Assembly: GCA_002839765.1 (NCBI GenBank)
Contig: PGYR01000012.1
Location: 1-64,000 of the forward strand
From: Ignavibacteriae bacterium HGW-Ignavibacteriae-4
GTDB lineage: Bacteria > Bacteroidota > Ignavibacteria > Kapaibacteriales > UBA2268
DNA: 64,000 nucleotides
Direction of reading: 5' to 3'
Shown: in pieces, positions 40,094-50,086 of the stretch
Numbering within the stretch: position 1 is the stretch's first letter
How the letters are laid out: each line of letters starts with the position of its first letter
Translations under genes and position numbers: made by a program
The notes under the pieces: model-generated
Seen by the model: the letters and a program-made list of their open reading frames with translations, nothing else
Database searches by the model: none
What the model was told of the DNA's origin: nothing

Positions 40094-41821
40094 CTAATCT
40101 TGTGGCTTTATATCTCGGATAAATAGTTGTGGCGTATTTTGCCCATTGAAAGTATTAATCTCTAGATTATAGAGTATATTGAATGGTTTTCCCGTCGTAA
40201 CTATATCATATTTATTAGCTAAACCGAAAGCAATTGCGTCAATCGCAAAATTGTTTTGGAAAGCCCTGAATTTCAGATTGTTCTGCCCTACTATTTTCAC
40301 CCCATTAGACGAAGTAACACCTTTTGAAAAGAATATAGGCTTATAATTGGCATAACCATAAGGAGCAAATTTATTAAGAGACGAAATGAAATTCGGAGAT
40401 AGCTCATTGAGTTTCAATTCAGAATCTATTTCCATCTCGTGAGTTAACATATCTGAAGATATATTCTCATCAGCACAAGCATTTATAATCTTTCTTAATT
40501 CAGGAACATCTGATTCTTTTAAAGTTAGACCTGCAGCATGGCGGTGACCACCAAACTCAATCAATAAATGCGATGCTCGTTTAAGTGCGGCATAAATATC
40601 AAAATTGTTTGGACTACGGCATGATCCTTTCGCATAGCCGTGTATAGTCGTCATAAGTACAGTTGGTACATTGAATCTATCTACCAAACGAGAAGCAACG
40701 ATACCAATAACTCCAGCATGCCAATGCGGCTGATGAACTACTAATGATCGTGCACCGTCTTGTAGTTGCTTTTCAGCAATCGGAATTGCCTCTTCGAAAG
40801 TCTGTTGATCTATATATCTTCTTTTTCTGTTTTCGTCTTCTAGTTGTTGAGCTATTTGAAATGCGTGTATTTCATCATCCTGAATCATCATTTTTACGGA
40901 GCGAAGAGCTTCACCCATACGGCCGGCAGCGTTTATAATAGGAGCAACAGCAAACACTATATTTGTTGCTGTGATAGAACCAATTTTCAAATTTGTACAA
41001 TGAATAAGACCTTTTAGACCAGGCCTAGTTTTTTCATTGATTTTTTTCAAACCATAATAAACGAGAGTCCTATTCTCCCCAATTAATGGCACCATATCGG
41101 CAGCACTTGCCATCGCCACGAAATCTAGATATTCGTAAGCCTTCTCTGGTATGCCTAATGTTTGAGCCAATCCTTGTATAAGCTTGAATACCACACCACA
41201 AGCAGCTAAACTTTTGAATGGATATTCGCAATCTTTTCTGATGGGGTCTAATATAGCATAAGCTTCAGGGAGATCATCACCGGGTTCATGGTGATCACAG
41301 ATAATAAAATCCATTCCTGCTTCTTTTACATCTTGCGATATTCTAATAGCCGTAATCCCAACGTCAACTGTTATTAATAGAGTTGCGCCGAATTCCTTAG
41401 CACCTTTGATACTGCGCTCTGACAAGCCGTATCCATCCTGAAATCTATCATGAATGAAGAACTGTACATTACATCCTAGATTCTCGAGGAACTTATATAG
41501 TGCAGCTGTACTGCAAGTCCCATCGACATCATAATCACCATGGATCCAAATTGACTCTTTATTTTCTCGGGCTCTTAATATACGTTCAACGGCTTTATCC
41601 ATATCTTTCATTAAGAAAGGGTCGTGGATATTTTGCTTTGAAGGTACAAAGAATTTATTTGCGTCTTCGGGCGTATTTATACCCCTTCCAACTAAAACTC
41701 TTCCCAAAGTCTTTGGTATTTTAAGTGATTTTGCTAAGTTGTGTACTGTTTCTTCATTTGGTTTATCTTTAAATTTCCAACGATAATACAAATTATAACC
41801 GATTATTTTATATTTTAGCAA
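40094..41821 (-). CDS. recJ: Single-stranded-DNA-specific exonuclease RecJ
   Basis: 'IHGDYDVDGTCSTAALYKFL', 'ICDHHEPGDDLPEAYAILDP', 'EFGGHRHAAGLTL'. Confidence 0.95.
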   Translation of the reverse strand: MLKYKIIGYNLYYRWKFKDKPNEETVHNLAKSLKIPKTLGRVLVGRGINTPEDANKFFVPSKQNIHDPFLMKDMDKAVERILRARENKESIWIHGDYDVDGTCSTAALYKFLENLGCNVQFFIHDRFQDGYGLSERSIKGAKEFGATLLITVDVGITAIRISQDVKEAGMDFIICDHHEPGDDLPEAYAILDPIRKDCEYPFKSLAACGVVFKLIQGLAQTLGIPEKAYEYLDFVAMASAADMVPLIGENRTLVYYGLKKINEKTRPGLKGLIHCTNLKIGSITATNIVFAVAPIINAAGRMGEALRSVKMMIQDDEIHAFQIAQQLEDENRKRRYIDQQTFEEAIPIAEKQLQDGARSLVVHQPHWHAGVIGIVASRLVDRFNVPTVLMTTIHGYAKGSCRSPNNFDIYAALKRASHLLIEFGGHRHAAGLTLKESDVPELRKIINACADENISSDMLTHEMEIDSELKLNELSPNFISSLNKFAPYGYANYKPIFFSKGVTSSNGVKIVGQNNLKFRAFQNNFAIDAIAFGLANKYDIVTTGKPFNILYNLEINTFNGQNTPQLFIRDIKPQD

Positions 41822-41877
41822 ATCTAACGAATTAATATAATCCTAACAAGTAAAAGTGTGTAGATAATTACACACCG

Positions 41878-42897
41878 GTGAAAAAAATGGCTCAAAACAA
41901 GAAAAACCAGCAAAAGTTCAGCAAAGAACCCTTCAGAAAATCAAAATCAATAAAAAGAATTTTGACAAAAAAGAGTGGGAAAGTACCTATTGATGCCAGA
42001 AAGGGTACTATTTACCTTGCATTAGGGTCAAATTACAAGGTAAAAGATGAAGAATCGGAGGAATTTGTTGAATGTATATTAGGTGGAACTGTAATTACTC
42101 CCTACGAAAATATCAATGTTGCTGCTGTTGGTGATAAAGTGCATTATCAATTATTAGAGCAAAATAATCAGGGTGTTATATTAGAAATAAGAGAAAGATA
42201 CAGCAAATTATCTCGAGAATCTGTTAAAAAGACAGATAATGAGCAGATAATTGCAGCAAATATAGATCAAATTCTAATATTTATGGCAGTAGCAGACCCT
42301 TATTATAACAAAGGATTAATCGATAGATACTTGATTTCGTCAGAAATGTATGACATTCCTACTATAATCTGTTTCAACAAAATTGAGCTAATGGATTTGA
42401 CTTTGATCAAAGAAGATTTGCAGCCTTATGAAGATTTGGACTATGGTCTGGTATTTATCTCTATGGAAGAAAAAATCAATCTCGCTGAAATAGAATCAAA
42501 ATTGAAAGGTAAAACAACTCTAGTGACAGGGCCCTCGGGTGTCGGGAAATCGACTTTCATTAATCATGTTCTAGGTGAAGAAGTTCTAGCTGTAGGTAAA
42601 GTATCAGACAAGCACATGAAAGGAAAGCACACTACCAGTTTTGTACAGATGTTCGATGTGAACGAGGATACGAGGATAGTTGATTCACCAGGATTGAGAG
42701 AATTAGCAATATGGAATTTCGAAAAATTAGAGCTACAAATGTATTTCAAGGACTTTACAGGGTATAGAGAAGAATGTAAATTCACCCCTTGTACACACAC
42801 GCATGAGCCAGGTTGTATGGTCAAAGAGGCCGTCGAAGAAGGAGAAATAGATATCGAAAGATACCAATCATATTTGTCTATTTTAGAAACTTTATAA
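41878..42897 (+). CDS. rsgA: Ribosome small subunit-dependent GTPase A
   Basis: Circularly permuted GTPase: 'FNKIEL', 'VTGPSGVGKSTFINHVLG', 'DSPGLREL', zinc 'CKFTPCTHTHEPGC'. Confidence 0.95.
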   Translation: MKKMAQNKKNQQKFSKEPFRKSKSIKRILTKKSGKVPIDARKGTIYLALGSNYKVKDEESEEFVECILGGTVITPYENINVAAVGDKVHYQLLEQNNQGVILEIRERYSKLSRESVKKTDNEQIIAANIDQILIFMAVADPYYNKGLIDRYLISSEMYDIPTIICFNKIELMDLTLIKEDLQPYEDLDYGLVFISMEEKINLAEIESKLKGKTTLVTGPSGVGKSTFINHVLGEEVLAVGKVSDKHMKGKHTTSFVQMFDVNEDTRIVDSPGLRELAIWNFEKLELQMYFKDFTGYREECKFTPCTHTHEPGCMVKEAVEEGEIDIERYQSYLSILETL

Positions 42898-43028
42898 CAA
42901 TACGACTGCTAATACTTTTAAAATATGGGTTTTTTATTTAATTTGTGAAAATAAATGGACACACATGAAGTTTAAAATAATTTCGTATTAAGTTCAATAA
43001 AAGAAGAAATCATAAATATATATCTGAT

Positions 43029-44303
43029 ATGAATTTACACTCTCAATTAGAAATAGTTAAGCTCAATGAAGAGCGTCAAGAAAAAATATACAAAGAGCTA
43101 CTGGACAAAGATACAGAGCTAATATTTGATGATGCCCTAGATAATGACATGGTCTTGAATATGGGCCCTCAGCACCCTGCAACACACGGTGTACTCCGAG
43201 TATTGCTACGCATGGATGGTGAGACAATCATCAAGTGTGTACCAGAACTTGGCTATCTACATAGAGGATATGAAAAATTAGCTGAGAACACAACTTATCA
43301 CGAGTTTATCCCTCATACAGATAGGTTAGATTATTTGGCTCCTATGATGAACAACGTTGCCATAGCTTTGGCAATTGAGAATTCTATGGGTATAGATACA
43401 CCAACTAGAGCAAAATGGGTAAGAGTTTTAGTATCTGAGTTAGCACGTATTTCATCGCATTTGATGGCTATGGGTGCTACATGTATGGATACTGGTGCAT
43501 TAACATTACTACTATGGGCTTTTACTGAAAGAGAGAAAATATATGATCTATTCGAGAAAATATGTGGTGCAAGATTCACTACTAGTTATACCCGTATAGG
43601 TGGTGTAGCAAATGATATAGACGATGAGACATTAGCAAGCATAAGATCTTGGGCAAATCAATTCCCTGCTGAATTAGAATATTTCGGTAAAGTAGTTCAT
43701 AAGAACAGAATATTCGTTGACCGTATGGCTGGTGTAGGTGTTATGACTGCACAGCAATGTATAGACTTAGGTCTTACTGGCCCAGTGCTACGTGGATCAG
43801 GAATAAATAGAGATTTAAGAAGAGATGATCCATACTTAGTATATCCAGAATTAGATTTCGACGTAATAGTTGAAAATGATGGAGATACTATGGCTAGATA
43901 TATGGTGAGAATAAGAGAAATGTCTGAATCATTGAAGATAATCCACCAAGTATTGGACAAAATGCCAAAAGGTGAAATCAGAGCAAACATTCCAAATAAG
44001 ACTTTGCCTAAAAAAGCAGACGTATATACTAAAATGGAAGAAATGATAAGCGATTTCATGTTAATCAACTACGGAGCTGCTCCAGAAGTTGGAGAGACTT
44101 ATACTGCAATAGAATCACCAAAAGGTGAGCTAGGGTTCTTCATAGTATCAGATGGTACTGGAAATCCGTGGAAATTGAAAATTCGTTCTGCTTGTGCTTC
44201 GAATCTACAAGGATTAGCACCTATGGTAGAAGGCTCAATGCTTTCTGATGTAGTTGCAATTATCGGTTCAATAGACCCGATTATGGGCGAAGCAGATAAA
44301 TAA
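43029..44303 (+). CDS. nuoD: NADH-quinone oxidoreductase subunit D
   Basis: 'NMGPQHPATHGVLRVLLRMDGE', 'GYLHRGYEKLAE', 'SPKGELGFFIVSDGTGNPWKLKIRSACASNLQGL'. Confidence 0.95.
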   Translation: MNLHSQLEIVKLNEERQEKIYKELLDKDTELIFDDALDNDMVLNMGPQHPATHGVLRVLLRMDGETIIKCVPELGYLHRGYEKLAENTTYHEFIPHTDRLDYLAPMMNNVAIALAIENSMGIDTPTRAKWVRVLVSELARISSHLMAMGATCMDTGALTLLLWAFTEREKIYDLFEKICGARFTTSYTRIGGVANDIDDETLASIRSWANQFPAELEYFGKVVHKNRIFVDRMAGVGVMTAQQCIDLGLTGPVLRGSGINRDLRRDDPYLVYPELDFDVIVENDGDTMARYMVRIREMSESLKIIHQVLDKMPKGEIRANIPNKTLPKKADVYTKMEEMISDFMLINYGAAPEVGETYTAIESPKGELGFFIVSDGTGNPWKLKIRSACASNLQGLAPMVEGSMLSDVVAIIGSIDPIMGEADK

Positions 44304-44324
44304 AGATTAAGAAAACTAATTGCT

Positions 44325-44354
44325 AAGCAGTCCACCAAAAAGGACTGCTTTTTT
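44325..44354 (+). terminator. Rho-independent terminator after nuoD
   Basis: aagcagtcc-accaaaa-aggactgctttttt. Confidence 0.8.
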
Positions 44355-44359
44355 ATGTT

Positions 44360-44947
44360 ATGGAACCTACACCAAAAAGATTAGAAAAGCTAACCGAAGT
44401 CCTAAGAAGAAGGCAAACAAATCTAACAATCATATTAGAAAATATAAATGACAAACACAATTTAGCTGCGTGCTTACGTTCGTGCGATGCAGTAGGTGTT
44501 AGCGATGTATATATACTATATCATGGTACTCAACAAGAGCGTAAATTAGGTAGAAATGCAGCTGCGAGTGCTACCAAATGGCTTAACCTTCACAGATTTT
44601 ACGATGTAGAAAAATGCTTCTCTGAAATTAGAAGTAAAGGAATGAAAATATATACTACGGCATTGGGTGAGGAATCTGTTTCACTTTATGATTTAGATTT
44701 AACAGATGGTGTAGCACTTTGTTTCGGTAATGAGCATGCAGGAGTATCACCAGAAGCACTCGGGCTAGCTGATGGGAATTTCAATATTCCACAAGCAGGC
44801 ATGATACAGAGTTTGAATATCTCCGTAGCATGTGCTGTGAGTCTATACGAAGCATATAGACAAAGAAAAGATGCTAAGTACTATGACTCATTACAATACC
44901 CAGAATCTGAGTTCAATGAGAAACTCGAAAACTGGAAAAAGAAATAA
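44360..44947 (+). CDS. trmH: SpoU/TrmH-family tRNA/rRNA 2'-O-ribose methyltransferase
   Basis: 'NDKHNLAACLRSCDAVGVSDVYIL', 'LCFGNEHAGVSPEALGLADGNFNIPQAGMIQSLNISVACAVSLYEAYRQR'. Confidence 0.88.
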   Translation: MEPTPKRLEKLTEVLRRRQTNLTIILENINDKHNLAACLRSCDAVGVSDVYILYHGTQQERKLGRNAAASATKWLNLHRFYDVEKCFSEIRSKGMKIYTTALGEESVSLYDLDLTDGVALCFGNEHAGVSPEALGLADGNFNIPQAGMIQSLNISVACAVSLYEAYRQRKDAKYYDSLQYPESEFNEKLENWKKK

Positions 44948-44956
44948 GAATTATAT

Positions 44957-45328
44957 TTATATATGTTTTACTGTGAAGTAGTTACTAAGACTACCATTCC
45001 ATCCAAAAAGAGTTTGACATTCAGTAAATAATACTGGTTCGAGAGTAGCTTCTACTGCTAATTCAATTTTATTTACACTATGCGCATTATATAGATCATT
45101 AAGTCCTTTAATATCGGCTTCTGCTGCACTAATAATAACAACTGAGCAAACTGTAGCAGGAGGTATATCAACAACACTCTGTAAACTATAACCTACAGCA
45201 ACAATATCATTTGGAGGAGTACCACAAACACTAACAGCTCCCTCGACAACTAACGGAACTCCAGCACCACCTGAAAAGATAATTTGGATTTTACCTTTCG
45301 TATATATTTTCTTTAAGTTAGCAGACAT
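44957..45328 (-). CDS. Hypothetical protein, no recognised family
   Basis: ORF track gives 44957-45400; I favour the internal Met at 45328 (MSANLKKIYTKGK...). Protein is hydrophobic/Val-rich with several Cys. Confidence 0.5.
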   Translation of the reverse strand: MSANLKKIYTKGKIQIIFSGGAGVPLVVEGAVSVCGTPPNDIVAVGYSLQSVVDIPPATVCSVVIISAAEADIKGLNDLYNAHSVNKIELAVEATLEPVLFTECQTLFGWNGSLSNYFTVKHI

Positions 45329-45468
45329 TTCATACCCCATAAAATTTGTTAAATAAACCCTAATTCTTAAATTAGGATTGCATAACTTAATATAAATCAA
45401 ATAGATTTCAAAATTATTGTTTGATTTTTCTTTTTGCTTTTTGTGAAGTATTTTAAAATTGAAGTACG

Positions 45469-46494
45469 TTAACTTACTATATCCTCTTGTAATTCTTCTT
45501 CTGAAGGGATTTCTTTTATGTTCTCACGGATGAAGAACATACCGCCTAATAGTAATTCCATTAGCTTTGAGGCAGCGTGGGCAACAGTTGCGAATGCAAG
45601 CCCAGTTTCTGAGTCTATACCATATAGTTGTACTAGGGCAGTAGTAACCAAATAGTGATATACTCCGATTGCTCCGGGTGTAGGCGCTATAGTTACCCCT
45701 ATTCCTGATACAATCACTAATAGCAAGGCATCTTCTATTCCTAATGAATAAGTATTCTCAAATCCAAAAGCGAAGAATAAAAGGTAAAGAGGTAAAGCAT
45801 AAAGAACCCATATAAATATAGATTCTACAGCAATTCTTGCATACTTTGAAGGTCGCTTGATAATAGCAAATCCTTGTCTGAACTTTTCAAAAAGGTCTGC
45901 TAGTTTGATATATAATTTATCTGAAAATGGCTTTATTATCTTATCTAAGAATAATTTGATAGTTGGAGGATAGAGGGAAAGGAACATAACAAATAGGATT
46001 AGTCCCGAAATTATCACTAATTTCATCGGATCCGTATCATTAGGAAATGCTTTTAGTACTTGCTCGCTATTCCAAGTTAGTACTACTGCTATCAGTACAC
46101 CAAGAGTTATCAAATCCAATATTCGCTCTACTAAAATAGTAGCAAAGGTACTGGAATATGATATTCTTTCACGTTTGCTGTATATATAGGGTCTAACTAA
46201 CTCGCCCCCACGCGGTGATACATTGTTGAACAAGTAACCAACCATAGTGGCAGAGAACAAATTTAGTATAGAATTAGCTTTGTGGAATGGAGAAAGTAAT
46301 AATTTCCAGCGTATTGCCCTCATCAGATGTGATAGAACTACGATAGGTAGCGGAGCAATAACCCAAAAGTAATCTATATCTAAAATAGCAGAATACAACT
46401 TACCAAAGTCTATACCATCTACAGTGAAGTAAATAGATACAACTAATAAGATTAGTGAAATGCCGTATTTTAGTATAGTACTTGCTTTAGCCAA
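45469..46494 (-). CDS. Lysylphosphatidylglycerol synthase TM region/UPF0104 family flippase-like membrane protein
   Basis: Multi-TM; 'LSHLMRAIRWKLLLSP', 'NNVSPRGGELVRPYI', 'TIAPTPGAIGVYHYLV'. Confidence 0.85.
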   Translation of the reverse strand: MAKASTILKYGISLILLVVSIYFTVDGIDFGKLYSAILDIDYFWVIAPLPIVVLSHLMRAIRWKLLLSPFHKANSILNLFSATMVGYLFNNVSPRGGELVRPYIYSKRERISYSSTFATILVERILDLITLGVLIAVVLTWNSEQVLKAFPNDTDPMKLVIISGLILFVMFLSLYPPTIKLFLDKIIKPFSDKLYIKLADLFEKFRQGFAIIKRPSKYARIAVESIFIWVLYALPLYLLFFAFGFENTYSLGIEDALLLVIVSGIGVTIAPTPGAIGVYHYLVTTALVQLYGIDSETGLAFATVAHAASKLMELLLGGMFFIRENIKEIPSEEELQEDIVS

Positions 46495-47733
46495 TTATTT
46501 TCCTTCTTGTCCCCATAATTCTACTAAGTTAATCATTGTTTCGATAGTTTTCTCTAAGAAATCTAATGATAACCATTCTTTATTACTGTGAAAGTTCTGT
46601 CCACCTGTGTATATATTCGGAGTAGGTAATCCCATTTCTGTCAATCTGGAGCCGTCTGTACCGCCTCTTATTGGCTCCCACTCTGGATTTGTACCCGCTT
46701 TTTCAGCAGCTTTGTAAAGTAAATCCAATCCTTTCGGATTCTCCATTAGTACGTCGTACATATTTCTGTATGACTTAGTTACTACTAAATCTATTTTTGC
46801 TTTTGGATAGTTGGGCTGAACTTCAGCAATTATTTTTTCTACTATTTCTTTTTGCACAGCTAGACCTTCAGTTTTGAAATCACGGAATAGCAACAGCAAA
46901 GAAGATACACCAACTCTTGCATCCACTTCATGTGGGTGAATGTATGGCTCATATCCCTCTGTAGTTTCAGGAGCCATATCTCTAGGTAATTTCGCGATAA
47001 TCTCGCTGATAACTCTGATCGAATTCACCATTCTGTCTTTTGCTTCACCTGGGTGAATCTCGTTGCCTATTACAGTTATCACGGCACTATCAGCACTGAA
47101 AGTTTCTTTGTTTATCTCACCGGGTAATCCGCCATCAATAGTATAAGCGTACTCACAGCCAAATTTCTCGATGTCAAATTTATCTGCCCCACGACCTATT
47201 TCTTCATCTGGAGTGAATCCGATTTTCACAGTCCCATGTTTGATAGAATCATCACTCATTAGTATCTCAGCCATTTTCATAATCGCCGAAACGCCTGATT
47301 TATCATCGGAGCTAAGTAATGTAGAACCATCAGTCGTAATTATAGTATGACCGATACATTTTTTTAGATTTGGGTTGTCTTTCTCGAATATATACTCGCG
47401 AGAAGTGCCTAATTGTATATCTCCACCTTGATAATTCTTAACTATTTGCGGGTTAACTCCAGTTGCGTTGAAGTCAGGAGAAGTGTCCATGTGGCAAACG
47501 AAACCAACAGCGGGTAACTGAGAGCCACCCTCTATATTACTAGGAATAGTAGCGTAAATATAACACTCGTCCGTTAGCTCTACGTCCTTTATCCCCATAT
47601 CTTTCAGTTCTTTGACTAATATATGAGCTAAGTCAAATTGCTTTTTTGTTGAAGGTATTGTTGGGCTTTTTGGGTCGGATTGAGTATCTATTTTCGCGTA
47701 TCTTATGAATTTATCGAGTACATTTTCAGACAT
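46495..47733 (-). CDS. pepT: Peptidase T (tripeptide aminopeptidase)
   Basis: 'VGFVCHMDTSPDFNATGVNP', 'LLSSDDKSGVSAIMKMAE', 'IGFTPDEEIGRGADKFD', 'IRGGTDGSRLTEMGLPTPNIYTGGQNFHS'. Confidence 0.95.
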   Translation of the reverse strand: MSENVLDKFIRYAKIDTQSDPKSPTIPSTKKQFDLAHILVKELKDMGIKDVELTDECYIYATIPSNIEGGSQLPAVGFVCHMDTSPDFNATGVNPQIVKNYQGGDIQLGTSREYIFEKDNPNLKKCIGHTIITTDGSTLLSSDDKSGVSAIMKMAEILMSDDSIKHGTVKIGFTPDEEIGRGADKFDIEKFGCEYAYTIDGGLPGEINKETFSADSAVITVIGNEIHPGEAKDRMVNSIRVISEIIAKLPRDMAPETTEGYEPYIHPHEVDARVGVSSLLLLFRDFKTEGLAVQKEIVEKIIAEVQPNYPKAKIDLVVTKSYRNMYDVLMENPKGLDLLYKAAEKAGTNPEWEPIRGGTDGSRLTEMGLPTPNIYTGGQNFHSNKEWLSLDFLEKTIETMINLVELWGQEGK

Positions 47734-47852
47734 AACTTTTTCGTTTTTTTGAATTTTAGAATTAGCAAAAATAAGAATTTCGCAACTAAAATTTTAACTA
47801 TGAACAAATAAAACCGTATATTTATAAGTTATAGTCAAAATAAAATGAGAAA

Positions 47853-49199
47853 ATGATGAAGAAAATAATACTTTTATTGATAGCAACTAGTATGCTATCT
47901 TATGCACAAGACAGAAAAGAAGTAGCCGTAACAATCTATAATTCTAATCTGGGAGTTGTAAAAGAAACAAGAGAATTAGAACTAAAATCTGGATTGAACG
48001 ATGTACTAATCAGAGATGTACCCTCGGAAATTAACCCATCGAGTGTAAAGATAAACCTAGATGGCACAGTGATAGAGCAGAATTATAGATATGATTTGGC
48101 TAATAGCTATTCGCTAATGCAGCATTTTATTGATAAGAAAATAACACTTGTTGGCGCGAAGACATTTGTCGGTAATTTGATTTCTGCCACTTCGAACTCA
48201 GTCGTAATAAAAGATGAGAATGGTGGATTGACTATACTTCCTAGCTTAGAGGGATATAATATATCGCTTGACTATATGCCAGAGAACCTAATAACGAAAC
48301 CAACACTTGTTTGGAAAGTGAAGTCAAATAGTGCTGGGAAAAAAGATGCTGGATTAACTTACCAGACTTCTGGTATGAGCTGGAAGGCAGAATATGTAGC
48401 GACTCTAAATAAAGATGATAACAGACTTGATCTTAACGCTTGGGTGAACATAACTAATAATTCAGGTGGCTCATTCAAGAACGCTAAAGTAAAGCTAATT
48501 GCTGGTGATATAAATAGGGCTAATACTTACGATAACAGTAATTACGGATATAACGATAGAATGTTTGCAAAAGGAATGGCTGCTGAAGCCGATTTAGTTT
48601 CTGAAAAATCATTCTTCGAATATCATATATATGAATTGGCTAACAAGTCTGACCTACTTCAAAATGAAGATAAGCAAATAGGTCTATTCAACGCCTCGGA
48701 TATAAAAGTTCAGAAGAAATTTATCTATAATACAAATGGCTCGAACCTAGAAAATAAAAAACCATCTGTCAGCGTTGAGTTTAAAAATGCAAAGGACAAT
48801 AACCTAGGAATGCCTCTACCCAAAGGAATAGTTAGAATATACAAAAACGATGGCGAAGCAGTGGAGCTAATTGGTGAAGACAACCTAGATCACACTCCAA
48901 AAAATGAAGAAGTGGAGCTGAAAATCGGTGAAGCTTTTGATATTACAATAGATGAGAAAGTTATTTCTTCAACAAAGATAGCCGACAAGGTACAAGAAAT
49001 AGAGTACGAAGTGACTATCCACAATAGCAAAGAAGAACCAGTAACTGTAGAAGTGAACAGAAACCTATGGGGCAATTGGACAGTGATAGATAAAAATGTA
49101 GATTACGAAAAAGAAAATGCCAATAAAATCACATTCAAAGTAGATGTAGCGAAAGAAAAAAAGAAGACTCTAACTTATAAAGTTAGATTTGTTTATTAA
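47853..49199 (+). CDS. DUF4139 domain-containing secreted protein
   Basis: 'VTIYNSNLGVVKETRELELKSGLNDVLIRDVPSEINPSSVKI', 'LTYQTSGMSWKAEYVATLN'. Confidence 0.8.
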   Translation: MMKKIILLLIATSMLSYAQDRKEVAVTIYNSNLGVVKETRELELKSGLNDVLIRDVPSEINPSSVKINLDGTVIEQNYRYDLANSYSLMQHFIDKKITLVGAKTFVGNLISATSNSVVIKDENGGLTILPSLEGYNISLDYMPENLITKPTLVWKVKSNSAGKKDAGLTYQTSGMSWKAEYVATLNKDDNRLDLNAWVNITNNSGGSFKNAKVKLIAGDINRANTYDNSNYGYNDRMFAKGMAAEADLVSEKSFFEYHIYELANKSDLLQNEDKQIGLFNASDIKVQKKFIYNTNGSNLENKKPSVSVEFKNAKDNNLGMPLPKGIVRIYKNDGEAVELIGEDNLDHTPKNEEVELKIGEAFDITIDEKVISSTKIADKVQEIEYEVTIHNSKEEPVTVEVNRNLWGNWTVIDKNVDYEKENANKITFKVDVAKEKKKTLTYKVRFVY

Positions 49200-49263
49200 A
49201 TTGTATCCAAAATCGAATAAAAGTTTTAATATAATAATATTAATAAAATAGAATGGGATTAAA

Positions 49264-50070
49264 ATGAAAAAATTATTACTTCTACTAAGTGCCGTAGTTA
49301 TTATGGCATCTTGTTCGGATGATAGTTCTACTAATCCGAGTATAGATGATAAATCATTTTTGATGACTAATGTTGGCTCTTATTGGATTTATGAAACAAC
49401 TTCATACATAGATGAATTTCCTCCAGTTACGTATTTAGATTCACTTAACTTAGATTCAAAGTCTAAATTGAATGGAACTAATATCTATTACTGCACGATG
49501 CATTCTGATACAAATAATAATGGCAATTATGAGGAAAAGGTTAACAGTAATTATGATTTCGTATTAGGTGCAAACAAGCTATGTCTAACCAAAGAATCTT
49601 TTATAGATAATTTTATAAGTTTTGGCGGAGAATTTAACGTAAAGACTGTTCTAAATTGGAGTGAAGAATATGTAAGAATAGGTGATGCTAAATCTAAAGA
49701 TTGGACTATTCTTTCCCAAGATGTTCTTTTCGAATTGCCAAAACACAAAGTGAAAATAGATGGTAATATTAAAGTAAACGTTTCTAAAGTTGATACAACG
49801 AGAATCATAAATATTGGAAATACTGAATACATCGCATATGGATTTGAATTAAAACTAGATATTAAAGGGCAAGCTGAAAGAGAAGGATTTACCAATCCAT
49901 TTTATCCAGTTACGTATAATATGGAAACAGTGTTTTGGTTTGTTGATGGTATAGGTCCAGTTCTAATTGAAAAAACAAAATTGAAGCACACTACTACTAA
50001 CACTAGTGCGACATTTCCAATAATTAATGCAAAAAATTCTGTATTAATTAGATATAATAATACAAATTAA
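49264..50070 (+). CDS. Lipoprotein paralog 1 of 3
   Basis: Lipobox 'VVIMASCSDDSS'; shared blocks 'GSYWIYE', 'DTNNNGNYEE', 'VRIGDAKSKDWTI', 'DGIGPVLIE'. Confidence 0.75.
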   Translation: MKKLLLLLSAVVIMASCSDDSSTNPSIDDKSFLMTNVGSYWIYETTSYIDEFPPVTYLDSLNLDSKSKLNGTNIYYCTMHSDTNNNGNYEEKVNSNYDFVLGANKLCLTKESFIDNFISFGGEFNVKTVLNWSEEYVRIGDAKSKDWTILSQDVLFELPKHKVKIDGNIKVNVSKVDTTRIINIGNTEYIAYGFELKLDIKGQAEREGFTNPFYPVTYNMETVFWFVDGIGPVLIEKTKLKHTTTNTSATFPIINAKNSVLIRYNNTN

Positions 50071-50086
50071 ATAAAGGAATTAAAAA

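Noticed and set aside
43697-44068. 123-aa minus-strand ORF inside nuoD
   Set aside because: Entirely antisense to a strongly conserved gene; composition looks like a shadow ORF.
49551-49895. 114-aa minus-strand ORF
   Set aside because: Antisense to lipoprotein paralog 1; shadow ORF.
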